From: an uncultured Rubrobacteraceae bacterium | GTDB lineage: Bacteria; Actinomycetota; Rubrobacteria; Rubrobacterales; Rubrobacteraceae | Length of the DNA: 64,000 nt | Reading direction: 5' to 3' | Assembly: GCA_902806095.1 (NCBI GenBank) | Contig: CADCVF010000069.1 | Span: forward strand, 1-64,000 | Program-made: the position numbers and the translations under genes | The notes under the pieces: generated by a model | Told to the model about the DNA's origin: nothing | The model's input: the letters and a program-made list of their open reading frames with translations, nothing else | The model's database searches: none | Shown here: piece after piece, positions 19,959 to 27,946 of the stretch | How positions within the stretch are numbered: position 1 is the stretch's first letter | Layout: every line of letters starts with the position of its first letter

Positions 19959-20776
19959 TAGCGGGCCTGCACGGAGAAGGCGAAGTGCGGGGAGGTGCCC
20001 GCACCGTTGATGCCTACGACGCGCAGGATGACGTCGGCTTTTGCGGAGGCGTTCAGGTTGGCCCAGGAGCCGGCGTAGGTTGTCCCGCTCGTGCCGCCAA
20101 GCCCAACGGACGGACCCGCGGAGTGGTCGAGATAGTTCCAGGTAGACTCGTCGGTGGGATACTGGACGCGGAGTTCGGGCGAGAGGGCGGAAGCGGATCT
20201 GGTGACGAGGCGAAGGGAGATGCGGGCCTGGGTGACGTCAGTCAAGTCCACCACGCGGCGAAAGCTGATGCCGGTGGTTTGCGGGGGTCCGAACTCGGTT
20301 AGGGCGGTTGGCATGCCACTCCATAAGTGGACGCCGCCCCCCTGCCCGTCCATGATCGTAACGGGGATCAGAATGGAGCCCCCCCCGCCGCCACTCACCG
20401 CCTCATCAACCCAGTTGCCTGAAGAGGAGTCGTACACAAGCGCCTGGCCGTCGGAGGGCGAACTGATCGCCACGTCCCGCACGTCATCCACCGGCAGGTC
20501 GATACTCTCCGCTGTAATGTGCCAGTTGCTCCCATCGGAGACGAAGGTCAGACATTCGTTGGGGTAGCGGATGTTCCAGGGCGGAGCAGCCCCGTCTATG
20601 GTCTGTGAGGGGGTGGTCTGCACCGCCACGACGTTCGCCGAGGCATCGGTCTTCTTTGCAACGTACTCCTTGCCCGCCCTTCCGACCGCTGTAGGCAGCG
20701 TAAGCGTGCGCACGCCGCTTGAGGCGTTGACGAGGTAGGTCCTCTCGGCGGCATCGGCTGAGGTGTTGGCGCTCAC
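19958..20776 (-). CDS. Phage tail-fibre-like protein
   Basis: A 272-residue protein in the style of phage or prophage tail appendages. The N-terminal part contains RTYLVNASSGVRTLTLPTA and a W-N-I-R-Y-P-N-E-C segment with FVSDGSNWHI, followed by SPSDGQALVYDSSSGNWVDE and a Gly run. This 'LVYDSSSGNWV' pattern is common in tail fibres. The C-terminal domain is beta-rich (about 130 residues) and may bind a receptor or polysaccharide. The GTG start overlaps the TGA of the upstream tail-like gene (GTGA). No capsid, portal or integrase genes are nearby. Confidence 0.65.
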   Translation of the reverse strand: MSANTSADAAERTYLVNASSGVRTLTLPTAVGRAGKEYVAKKTDASANVVAVQTTPSQTIDGAAPPWNIRYPNECLTFVSDGSNWHITAESIDLPVDDVRDVAISSPSDGQALVYDSSSGNWVDEAVSGGGGGSILIPVTIMDGQGGGVHLWSGMPTALTEFGPPQTTGISFRRVVDLTDVTQARISLRLVTRSASALSPELRVQYPTDESTWNYLDHSAGPSVGLGGTSGTTYAGSWANLNASAKADVILRVVGINGAGTSPHFAFSVQAR

Positions 20777-21443
20777 TGACTCGGGGGGACTAAGTGGCCC
20801 GGTTCGTATTGATTTACGAAGTTCGTACCGTCGTAGAACAGGCCCTGCCTCGCCTCAGAGCTCGACACGGCGGCATCAGTAAGCTCGTCGAGGCTTTGCG
20901 CCCCCCGCCCGTTTCATCCGCACCACAAGAGACACCAAGTGTTACCGCTGCTCCAGAAGCTACTCCGTTCGAATCTACGGAGTGGACCCTGATATCGAGG
21001 TCATCACCCCGGGCGAAGGGGATCTCAAGCCCCGATAGAGTCTGCGAGACTGATCCCGTGGGGAACGTAATGGTCTGAACGTTCGCGCCGTTCTTCCGCA
21101 CCTGCAGGACGCTTGCGGAGCCCGTACCAGCGGTCTCGAGCCTCGCCTCTATATTCCTTACGGTGAACGGCGTCGTAACGGGCTGTCCATTCGAGTTACC
21201 TGCCGCAAGTACACCAGGGCGATGGAACGACACCTGTCCTAAGCCGCTATTCCTGTAGGCGACCTCCAGCGTAACCGAGGCGCCTGAGGCCACGCCGTTT
21301 GAGTCGGCGGAGTTGACCCGAATGGCGAAATCGCCGCCGCAAATCCGTAACCGACTGCAAGTTTGAGCCTACAGCGAACGTGATGGTCTGGACGTTCACG
21401 TCGTTCTTCAGGATGTGGATTACGCTCGAAGAGCCGGTGCCCG
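20773..21443 (-). pseudogene. Degenerate tail-fibre gene with a duplicated domain
   Basis: Minus-strand frames join into one gene. The second repeat reads VRKNGANVQTITFPTGS through GDDLDIRVHSVDSNGVASGA; the first reads IHILKNDVNVQTITFAVGS through DFAIRVNSADSNGVASGA, so a domain of about 95 residues is duplicated. The frame breaks near 21340 (first repeat) and at the C6 run 20901-20906, after which a third frame continues QSLDELTDAAVSSSEARQG to FYDGTNFVNQYEPGHLVPPS and TGA 20773-20775. The 5' end is missing: the homology stops at the CRISPR-like repeat at 21444. Confidence 0.65.
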
Positions 21444-21551
21444 GTTGCGCCCGGCCCTCGGGTCGGGCGAGGATTGGAACATCATCCAGAAGAGCACCGC
21501 CTCGGGTATAAGCAGTTGCGCCCGGCCTTCGGGTCTGGCGGGGATTGGAAC
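21444..21551 (+). CRISPR. Two-repeat CRISPR-like array
   Basis: Two 37-base repeats lie at 21444-21480 and 21515-21551, separated by a unique 34-base spacer. Both start GTTGCGCCCGGCC and end GGATTGGAAC; they match at 34 of 37 positions (differences at repeat positions 14, 22 and 27). Each has an internal hairpin CGCCCGGCC with GGTCGGGCG (fully paired in the first copy), and the 3' end resembles the common ATTGAAAC CRISPR end. No cas gene is in the window and no third clear repeat follows. Probably a relic or isolated mini-array; its strand is assigned from the repeat end. Confidence 0.65.
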
Positions 21552-21663
21552 TTCGCGGACGATGGACGGTGCCGCACGTTACCACCGGATTCAGGGGTTG
21601 CGTTGTGGCGCGGGCCGGGCGATGATGCAGGTTTCCCGGATCTAGAAGTGGAGGCTCGTAAAC

Positions 21664-22752
21664 GTGGCAGATAAGATCGTCTTTACCCGCGGGGTACCAC
21701 CGCCCGAGGCGTTCCCGACCGAGGAACTCGGGGCGTGTTTCGATGCGGCGGTCAGGGAGAATCCCGGCGTCGTGCTGCAGTACGGCCAGCAACCTGGCTA
21801 CGCGCCGCTGCGCGAGGAGCTGGCTAGAGAATACGGGGTCTCGCCACAAGAGATCCTGATCGGCAACGGCTCCTTGCAGTTGCAGGACCTCGTCTCGTCC
21901 TACCTCGTCAAAGCAGGGGCGGCGGTGTATACGGAGCAACCTAGCTACGACCGGGCGATCAAGACGTTCAGGCGCCGCGGGGCGCGCGCCGTCGGCATCC
22001 CGCTGGAAGAAGACGGGATCATTATCGAGCGGCTCGAGGCGGCGCTGAGACGCGAGGTCCCTGCATTCTTGTACCTCGTGCCTGACTTCCAGAACCCTGC
22101 GGGGGCGACCATTTCCCTGGAGAAGCGGCGGAGGGTCGTGGAACTTGCGGACGAATACGGCTTCTGGGTGATCGAAGACATCCCTTACCGCAAGCTGCGC
22201 TACGAGGGCGAGGATATTCCGCTGCTGCGGGAGATCGACCCCTCACACGTCATCACGATGAGCTCGTTCAGCAAGCTCCTCAGCCCTGGCATAAGGGTGG
22301 GGTTCATGATCTCACCCGAGAACCTCATAAACGAGGTGACTGCGCTTGGCGAGGACACGTACCTCTCGCCCGTACTCCCCACGCAGGCGGCGGTCGCCGA
22401 GTACCTGCGCCGCGGGCTTCTCGGGCCGAATATAGAGCGGTTGAAGGACCTCTACACACCGCGCTGGAAAACCATGTCAGGTGCGGTACGACGCGAGCTG
22501 CCCGGTGCCCAGGCGTTTATCCCTTCGGGTGGTTTCTTCGTGAGCGTGATGCTGCCCGAGGACGCCAATACGCAGAACCTCGCGGGCCGGGCAAAGGACA
22601 TCGGGCTCGTACTTACCCCAGGCGCGGCTTTCTTCGCAGATCCCGAGGAGGGGGAAAAGGCCGAAGGCGACAGGTTCGTGCGCCTGCCTTTCTGCGCCGT
22701 GACGCCAGAACAGATAGAAGAGGGCGTGAGGCGTCTAGCAAGCCTGGTTTAG
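21664..22752 (+). CDS. PLP-dependent aminotransferase (MocR/LysN-like, class I)
   Basis: A 362-residue fold-type I aminotransferase resembling 2-aminoadipate/multi-substrate transaminases without the GntR-type HTH domain. Motifs are YGQQPGYAPLREELA, GNGSLQLQD, PDFQNPAGATI, and the Schiff-base Lys in SSFSKLLSPGIRVGF near residue 202. It transfers amino groups between an amino acid and a 2-oxo acid; the substrate is not evident. Start GTG 21664. The stop is followed directly by a dispersed repeat. Confidence 0.88.
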   Translation: MADKIVFTRGVPPPEAFPTEELGACFDAAVRENPGVVLQYGQQPGYAPLREELAREYGVSPQEILIGNGSLQLQDLVSSYLVKAGAAVYTEQPSYDRAIKTFRRRGARAVGIPLEEDGIIIERLEAALRREVPAFLYLVPDFQNPAGATISLEKRRRVVELADEYGFWVIEDIPYRKLRYEGEDIPLLREIDPSHVITMSSFSKLLSPGIRVGFMISPENLINEVTALGEDTYLSPVLPTQAAVAEYLRRGLLGPNIERLKDLYTPRWKTMSGAVRRELPGAQAFIPSGGFFVSVMLPEDANTQNLAGRAKDIGLVLTPGAAFFADPEEGEKAEGDRFVRLPFCAVTPEQIEEGVRRLASLV

Positions 22753-22881
22753 CACGCTCCGACCTTTCAGGTCTCCGCTTGTCAGCATTCCAGCGAGGAC
22801 TACCCAGGCTGACTAGCTGAATTGCTGACAAGTCGTCCGGCGAAGCTGGGCGACGTGCTGACAAGCCGCGAAGCGGCGTGC
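22753..22881. repeat. Dispersed TCAGCA/TGCTGA element, copy 3
   Basis: The element fills the whole gap between two convergent stop codons. It has GTCAGCATTCCAGC on the left, GCTGACTAGCTGAATTGCTG on the right, and a second TGCTGACAAGC followed by the small hairpin CGCGAAGCGGCG. A diverged ACCTTTCAGGT palindrome lies near 22772. Confidence 0.7.
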
Positions 22882-23268
22882 TTATTGCGCCGCGAAGAGG
22901 TCGACCTGGTTGCCGTCAGGGTCCTTGACGGAAGCGTACCGCTGTCCCCAGAACGCGTCCCAGGGATCTTTGTGCCCGAAGCCGAGGGCGGCAAGTTCCT
23001 CGTACTTCGCGTCGACAATCGCGGGGTCGGGGCAGAGGAAGGCGAGTGCCACGCGGTGTCCTCCCGAGGGATCGGTCCACTCGGGGTCTATCTGCCGTAT
23101 GAGCTCGGCGGTGTCCCAGGCGACGCGCAGGCCTGAGGGTGTTGTCGCTTCGGCGTGTGGCTCTTCCTCAGCACCCTCGGGGATGTCCAGGCCGAGCCGG
23201 CGGTAGAACTCCAGCGAGGCTGCCATATCGCGCACGACGATGCCAACGAGGTCCAGTCGTAGATCCAC
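22882..23268 (-). CDS. VOC-family (glyoxalase/bleomycin-resistance fold) protein
   Basis: A 128-residue protein with the paired beta-alpha-beta-beta-beta modules of the vicinal oxygen chelate superfamily. It begins LDLVGIVVRDMAASLEFYRR and ends RYASVKDPDGNQVDLFA, the typical start and end. It may be a metal-dependent lyase, dioxygenase or binding protein. I chose GTG 23268 because AAGGAGG (23274-23280) lies 5 bases before it; an in-frame ATG at 23289 would put that site inside the gene. Confidence 0.8.
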   Translation of the reverse strand: MDLRLDLVGIVVRDMAASLEFYRRLGLDIPEGAEEEPHAEATTPSGLRVAWDTAELIRQIDPEWTDPSGGHRVALAFLCPDPAIVDAKYEELAALGFGHKDPWDAFWGQRYASVKDPDGNQVDLFAAQ

Positions 23269-23463
23269 TTCTTCCTCCTTGTCGCTCATCCCGAAAATAC
23301 AGGAAAGCGGGCGCCTTACCAACACAAGATCTGACTCCTGTGCTGCACGAAAGAAATCTACTGCGTCTCTCGTGAAGACGACACGTAGTTCATGTAACAT
23401 GGGAGCTGGAATGGTAAAGGGAGGCCTTTCGGTTACGGCCGGCGGGCAGGGGAGGTAGGGTCG

Positions 23464-24831
23464 ATGGACGAACATGTATCCCACGCGACCGAACATGCGG
23501 ATCTAAAACGCGGCATCGGTCCGTGGTTGCTGTTTTTCTTCGTCCTCGGCGACATCGTCGGGGCCGGGATCTACGCGCTGGTCGGCGAGGTCGGGGCCGT
23601 TATCGGAGGCGCGATCTGGGTCGCGTTTCTGTGTGCTTTTGTACTCGCGATCTTCACCGCGACCTCCTACGCCGAGCTTGTTACCAAGTATCCTCGGGCT
23701 GGCGGGTCAGCCACCTACGTCAACAACGCCTTTCAGAACTCGTTCGTGAGCTTTATGGTGGCCTTCGCCGTGGCGGCGGCCAGCCTCACTTCCGCGAGCG
23801 TTCTGAGCCTGGCCTTCTCCGGTGATTACCTCTTGCAGTTCATAAGCGTGCCGAGCGTTCTCGCCGCGCTCGTGTTCGTGGTGGTGATAGGGTTCATCAA
23901 CTTCTACGGCATCTCCGAGTCGGTCAGGCTCAACCTGATATTCACTTGCGTCGAGATCACAGGCCTGGTGCTTATAGTCGTGATCGGGTTCGTGGCACTC
24001 GGCTCAGGGACCGGCGAGCCGGCCAGGGCCTTCGAGTTCAAGGAGGGCGCGAGTATACTTCCGGCCATCCTGGCAGGAACGGTCCTTTCGTTCTACGCCC
24101 TGATCGGCTTCGACGACTCGGTCAACGTGGCCGAGGAGGTACGCCATCCCAGCCGGATCTACCCCCGCGCTATCTTCGGCGGGTTGCTCGCCGCCGGCGT
24201 CATCTACCTGCTCGTAACTTTCACCGCCTCGATGGTGGTTCCTACGGCCCAGCTCGCCGAGTCCAGTGGACCCCTGCTCGAGGTCGTAGAGAGAGCCCCT
24301 CTGGCGATCCCGACCCAACTGTTCGCACTCATAGCGCTCATAGCAGTCTCCAACGGGGCGCTTATCAACCTGATCATGGCCTCCAGGGTCATCTATGGCA
24401 TGGCAGACCAGGGTGTCTTGCCTGCTGTGTTCTCCAGGGTCCACCCGAACCGCCGTACACCCTGGGTCGCCATCCTCTTCGCCACCCTCGTGGTCTTCAC
24501 TCTCCTCGCCACTATCGGCCAGAACCCCACCGCGCTCGACACCCTCTCGACCACCACCGTGGTGCTCCTCCTCCTGGCGTTCATCATGGTGAATATCTCC
24601 GTCCTCGCGCTGCGGGGCGACGAGGTGGAGCACGAGCATTTCCACGCACCGAGCGTGTTCCCCATCCTTGGTATCGTTGTCTCGGCGGCACTCCTTGTAT
24701 ATACCGCTATAGACGACTGGACCGTCTTCGGACTGGCCGGACTGCTGCTTGGGATTGGCCTCGTCCTGTACGGCGTGAATGTCCTGGTGAAGAGGAGCCT
24801 GGACCGGCAACCTCCACAGGCAGGAGAGTAG
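23464..24831 (+). CDS. APC-family amino acid permease
   Basis: A 455-residue integral membrane transporter with about 12 helices. The family signature GDIVGAGIYALVGEVG lies in helix 1, followed by FTATSYAELVTKYPRAGGSA in helix 2 and the G-F-D-D-S-V-N-V-A-E-E segment near residue 215. Members exchange or symport amino acids or polyamines; the substrate is unknown. Start ATG 23464 follows GGGAGGTAGGG. Confidence 0.9.
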   Translation: MDEHVSHATEHADLKRGIGPWLLFFFVLGDIVGAGIYALVGEVGAVIGGAIWVAFLCAFVLAIFTATSYAELVTKYPRAGGSATYVNNAFQNSFVSFMVAFAVAAASLTSASVLSLAFSGDYLLQFISVPSVLAALVFVVVIGFINFYGISESVRLNLIFTCVEITGLVLIVVIGFVALGSGTGEPARAFEFKEGASILPAILAGTVLSFYALIGFDDSVNVAEEVRHPSRIYPRAIFGGLLAAGVIYLLVTFTASMVVPTAQLAESSGPLLEVVERAPLAIPTQLFALIALIAVSNGALINLIMASRVIYGMADQGVLPAVFSRVHPNRRTPWVAILFATLVVFTLLATIGQNPTALDTLSTTTVVLLLLAFIMVNISVLALRGDEVEHEHFHAPSVFPILGIVVSAALLVYTAIDDWTVFGLAGLLLGIGLVLYGVNVLVKRSLDRQPPQAGE

Positions 24832-24833
24832 TG

Positions 24834-24862
24834 TCAGCAAGAAGCTGAAATGCTGAGGGCTC
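24834..24862. repeat. Dispersed TCAGCA/TGCTGA element, short copy
   Basis: GTCAGCAAGAAGCTGAAATGCTGAGG, a minimal copy with one left and two right motifs, placed right after the permease stop and 15 bases before the end of the convergent peptidase gene. Confidence 0.6.
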
Positions 24863-24876
24863 GTCGTGGATGAAGC

Positions 24877-26400
24877 TCAAACCTCATCCACGAAACCATA
24901 GAGCTCGCCGAACTTAGACTCCAGGTAGCGCAGATATGGGCCGGTCTCTGGGGGACGGCCTGTGGCACGTTCGATCAGGTCGTCTGGTTCGTACTTCTTC
25001 CCGTGGCAGTAGACGTTCTCTCGTAGCCACCCGAGGAGCGTGCCGAACTGGCCGCGCTCCATCTCGGGCAGGATCTCGGGCCGCCCTTCGACAGCGGCCT
25101 CGAATAGCTGGACGGAGAGTACGTTGCCTACTGAGTAGGAGGGGAAGTATCCGAAGTACCCGATGGCCCAATGGGTGTCTTGCAAGACACCTAGCGCGTC
25201 GTTCTCCGGGACGATGCCAAGGTACTCTTCCATCTTCGCGTTCCACGCTTCTGGGAGGTCGGCGACGGAGAGACCGTTCTCGAAGAGATCCACCTCGAGC
25301 TCGAAGCGCAGCAGGACGTGGAGGTCGTAGGTGAGCTCGTCAGCTTCCGTCCTTATCTCCGACGGTCTGACGGCGTTTACTGCCCTGTAGAACGTCTCGA
25401 TGTCGCCCGAGACGCCGGGGAATGCGTCCCGTAGCCTGGGATAGAAGTGGGACCAGAATGGCCTGGAGCGGGCGACCAGGTTCTCCCACAAACGCGACTG
25501 GGATTCGTGGACACCCATCGAGACGCCGCCGGCGAGAGGCGTGCGTGAGTAGGAGGGGTCCACACCCTGCTCGTAGAGGGCGTGGCCGGCCTCGTGGCAG
25601 GTGCCGAAGAGCCCTACCGGGAGCAGCCTAGGGTCGAAGCGGGTCGTGATCCTTACGTCACCGGGAGCGCCGAAGTTGACGCAGAACGGGTGGACTGCCC
25701 TGTCTTGGCGTCCCTTGCCCCAATCGTAGCCGAAGCTGGAGATAACATCGCGTCCGAACGCTTCCTGGGCCGCCTCGTCGAAGCAGCCCCTGAGTGGCGC
25801 GGTGCGGTCTTCCCCGAGCTTTGTGGAGATGTCGCGCACGAGCGGGACGATGCCCGCTTTCAGCTCTCTGAACATGCTTCGCAGTCGATGCGTGCTCGAG
25901 CCAGGGTCGTAGCGGTCGAGCATAGCATCGTATGGATGCTCGCCGTCCAGGTAGCTTGCCTCTTCCTGTTTGAGTGTCAGGACCCGCTCCATATGTGGTG
26001 CGAAAAGGGACCAGTCGGATTCGTCCCGCGCCTGGATCCAGGCCGGCTCGGCGAGCGCCGTTACGCGTGAGGTCTCGGCCACCAGGCGGGCCGGCAGCCT
26101 GCTCGCCCGCTCATACTCCCGCCTGGCGAGACGCAGGAGGGCGGCCTCGTCAGAGCCAGGCTCCCGCCCGCCAGCGTGTTCGAGGAGTTCTCCAGTCTTG
26201 GGCGAGACGAGCATCTCGTGGGCGAGACGGGCCAGGGTCGCGAGTTGCTCGGCGCGGCCCACGACGCCGCCCTCTGGCATGTACGTCTGCCTGTCCCACG
26301 CCAGTACCGAGGCGGCGGAGTAGACGTCGCTGATCGTCGCCAGGCGTTCTTCGAGTAGTCGAAAGGTGTCGTCCAGTCGGGCGGTACTCACACGCGCCAT
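24877..26400 (-). CDS. Carboxypeptidase M32 (Taq type)
   Basis: A 507-residue zinc metallocarboxypeptidase that removes C-terminal residues from peptides in the cytosol. Zinc ligands are in HEAGHALYEQG, with the downstream M32 motifs GVHESQSRLWENLV and, near the N-terminus, a long helical region. The SIGYFGYFPSY-like segment (WAIGYFGYFPSYSVGN) and DEL/TYDLH motifs match the family. Full length, ATG start. Confidence 0.93.
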   Translation of the reverse strand: MARVSTARLDDTFRLLEERLATISDVYSAASVLAWDRQTYMPEGGVVGRAEQLATLARLAHEMLVSPKTGELLEHAGGREPGSDEAALLRLARREYERASRLPARLVAETSRVTALAEPAWIQARDESDWSLFAPHMERVLTLKQEEASYLDGEHPYDAMLDRYDPGSSTHRLRSMFRELKAGIVPLVRDISTKLGEDRTAPLRGCFDEAAQEAFGRDVISSFGYDWGKGRQDRAVHPFCVNFGAPGDVRITTRFDPRLLPVGLFGTCHEAGHALYEQGVDPSYSRTPLAGGVSMGVHESQSRLWENLVARSRPFWSHFYPRLRDAFPGVSGDIETFYRAVNAVRPSEIRTEADELTYDLHVLLRFELEVDLFENGLSVADLPEAWNAKMEEYLGIVPENDALGVLQDTHWAIGYFGYFPSYSVGNVLSVQLFEAAVEGRPEILPEMERGQFGTLLGWLRENVYCHGKKYEPDDLIERATGRPPETGPYLRYLESKFGELYGFVDEV

Positions 26401-26499
26401 ACTAGCATCGCCTGCCGTGTACGTTGCGGCTTACGGCATCGGGAGGATGGGTACATGAGAATGTATGGCCAAAGTACCTAAGAGAATGTGGAGGGCGCG

Positions 26500-27870
26500 A
26501 TGAACGGTTTGCTCAAGGGGGCGCTCGCCGCCGGTGGCGGGGCGGTCGGTATAGAGGTCTTGCGACGGGCCATGTTCTCCAGCGCGCGACGGAGGTACGA
26601 GCCCTGGGAGAGGTCACCCTACAGAGACTTCCCGAACAAGGTGCTCATCGTTGGCGGCGGGTTCGCCGGCTACAAGGCAGCCCAGACTCTCTGCGAGTTC
26701 GCCAGGAACCGCGACGACGTCGGAGTCATGCTCATCTCACGGGAGAACTACTTTACCTACTGGCCGATGCTGGCCAGCGTCATCGGCGGCGACGTGGCGA
26801 CCCAGAACGTCGCGCAGCCCTTGCGCCGGACCCTGATCCGGCTCGGCGCCAGCTTCAGGCGGGCGCCTCTGGACAGGGTCGACCTCGCAAGGCGGTTGGT
26901 GGTAGCTGGTGGAAGGGAGTTCCCCTATGAGCACCTGGTGCTTTCGCTAGGGGCCGAGCCTGCCTACTTCGGCATACCAGGCGTGGAGGAGCACTGCATC
27001 AGCATAACGGGGATCGGCGCCGGTGAGGCGATAGTCGATAGGGTTATCGAGCGCTACGAGGAGGTGACGCTGGCCGGGGGCGAGATCCCCGACTCCAAGT
27101 TGACCTTCATGGTTATCGGGGGCGGGGCCACAGGGGTCGAGGTGGCCTCCGAACTGCACAGCCTGGTCAGGGATCTCCTCGTGCCTGACTATCCCAATAT
27201 CAATCCGAACCGCGTCAAGATAATCCTCGTCGACGCCAACAAGGAGATCCTCAAGGAGCTCGACCCCGCCCTGAGGAGGGTCGCGCGCAAGAAGCTGGCC
27301 GACCTGCAAATAGAGGTGATCAACAACGTCAAGGCGAAGGAGGTCACGGCGGACAGGGTGATCCTCGGCGACGGGCGCGAGATCATGGTCGAGAACGTGA
27401 TCTGGACGGCGGGCGCCAGGGCGAGCGTCAAGCTCGACGAGATCGACCTCCCTCACGACGAGCGCAAGGGGCTTACAGTGGACCACTATATGCGGGTCCT
27501 GGGCCACGACAACGTGTGGGGGATCGGTGACTGCGCGGCGACCGTGAACGAAGATGGCGATCCGGTGCCACCCAACGCCCAGGCCGCTGTGCAGGAGGGT
27601 GAGGCCGTCGCCAGAAACATCCTCGCCGTGATAGACGGCGAGGAGCCGAGGCCCTTTCGGTACAAGTCGCTCGGGCAGCTCGTCGAGCTCGGTAGCGAGT
27701 TCGCTGTCAACGAGGTCATGGGCGTCAAGTTCAGCGGCCAGATAGCCGCCCTGTTCTGGCGCCTGACATACCTCTACAAGCTGGAGAGCCCAGAGAGCCG
27801 GGCCAGGATCGCCGTCGATTGGCTTCTCGACATCTTCTACGACCCGCCCGTCACCCAGATCCGGCGCTAG
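26500..27870 (+). CDS. NDH-2-like NAD(P)/FAD oxidoreductase
   Basis: A 456-residue flavoprotein of the type II NADH dehydrogenase superfamily. The FAD-binding motif is LIVGGGFAGYKAA near residue 50, the NAD-binding motif is VIGGGATGVEVASEL near residue 205, and the FAD-contacting WGIGDCA is near residue 340. An N-terminal GALAAGGGAVGIEVL helix and a C-terminal FWRLTYLYKL segment may attach it to the membrane, where it would pass electrons from NADH to quinone without pumping. Start ATG 26500 follows GGAGGG by 4 bases. Confidence 0.87.
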   Translation: MNGLLKGALAAGGGAVGIEVLRRAMFSSARRRYEPWERSPYRDFPNKVLIVGGGFAGYKAAQTLCEFARNRDDVGVMLISRENYFTYWPMLASVIGGDVATQNVAQPLRRTLIRLGASFRRAPLDRVDLARRLVVAGGREFPYEHLVLSLGAEPAYFGIPGVEEHCISITGIGAGEAIVDRVIERYEEVTLAGGEIPDSKLTFMVIGGGATGVEVASELHSLVRDLLVPDYPNINPNRVKIILVDANKEILKELDPALRRVARKKLADLQIEVINNVKAKEVTADRVILGDGREIMVENVIWTAGARASVKLDEIDLPHDERKGLTVDHYMRVLGHDNVWGIGDCAATVNEDGDPVPPNAQAAVQEGEAVARNILAVIDGEEPRPFRYKSLGQLVELGSEFAVNEVMGVKFSGQIAALFWRLTYLYKLESPESRARIAVDWLLDIFYDPPVTQIRR

Positions 27871-27946
27871 CCGGAGGGTCGTAGGCTACGATCTCGGTCT
27901 GGGCGCGGCTCGCGTCCTCTCCGACGAACGGCTAACATACTCGCAT

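Noticed and set aside
20968-20980. GTTCGAATC, which resembles a tRNA T-loop
   Set aside because: No acceptor, D-arm or anticodon arm can be built around it; it lies inside the tail-fibre gene.
21552-21640. Possible third CRISPR-like repeat (GTTGCGTTGTGGCGCGGGCC near 21597)
   Set aside because: Only the first six bases and a GC-rich centre match; the conserved ATTGGAAC end is absent.
21552-21939. Upstream part of the minus-strand frame that ends in the tail-fibre relic
   Set aside because: It is antisense to the aminotransferase start and to the CRISPR-like repeats; homology to the tail domain begins only left of 21444.
24004-24840. Long minus-strand frame opposite the APC permease
   Set aside because: Composition is typical antisense of a high-GC gene, with no hydrophobic or family pattern; the permease is unambiguous.
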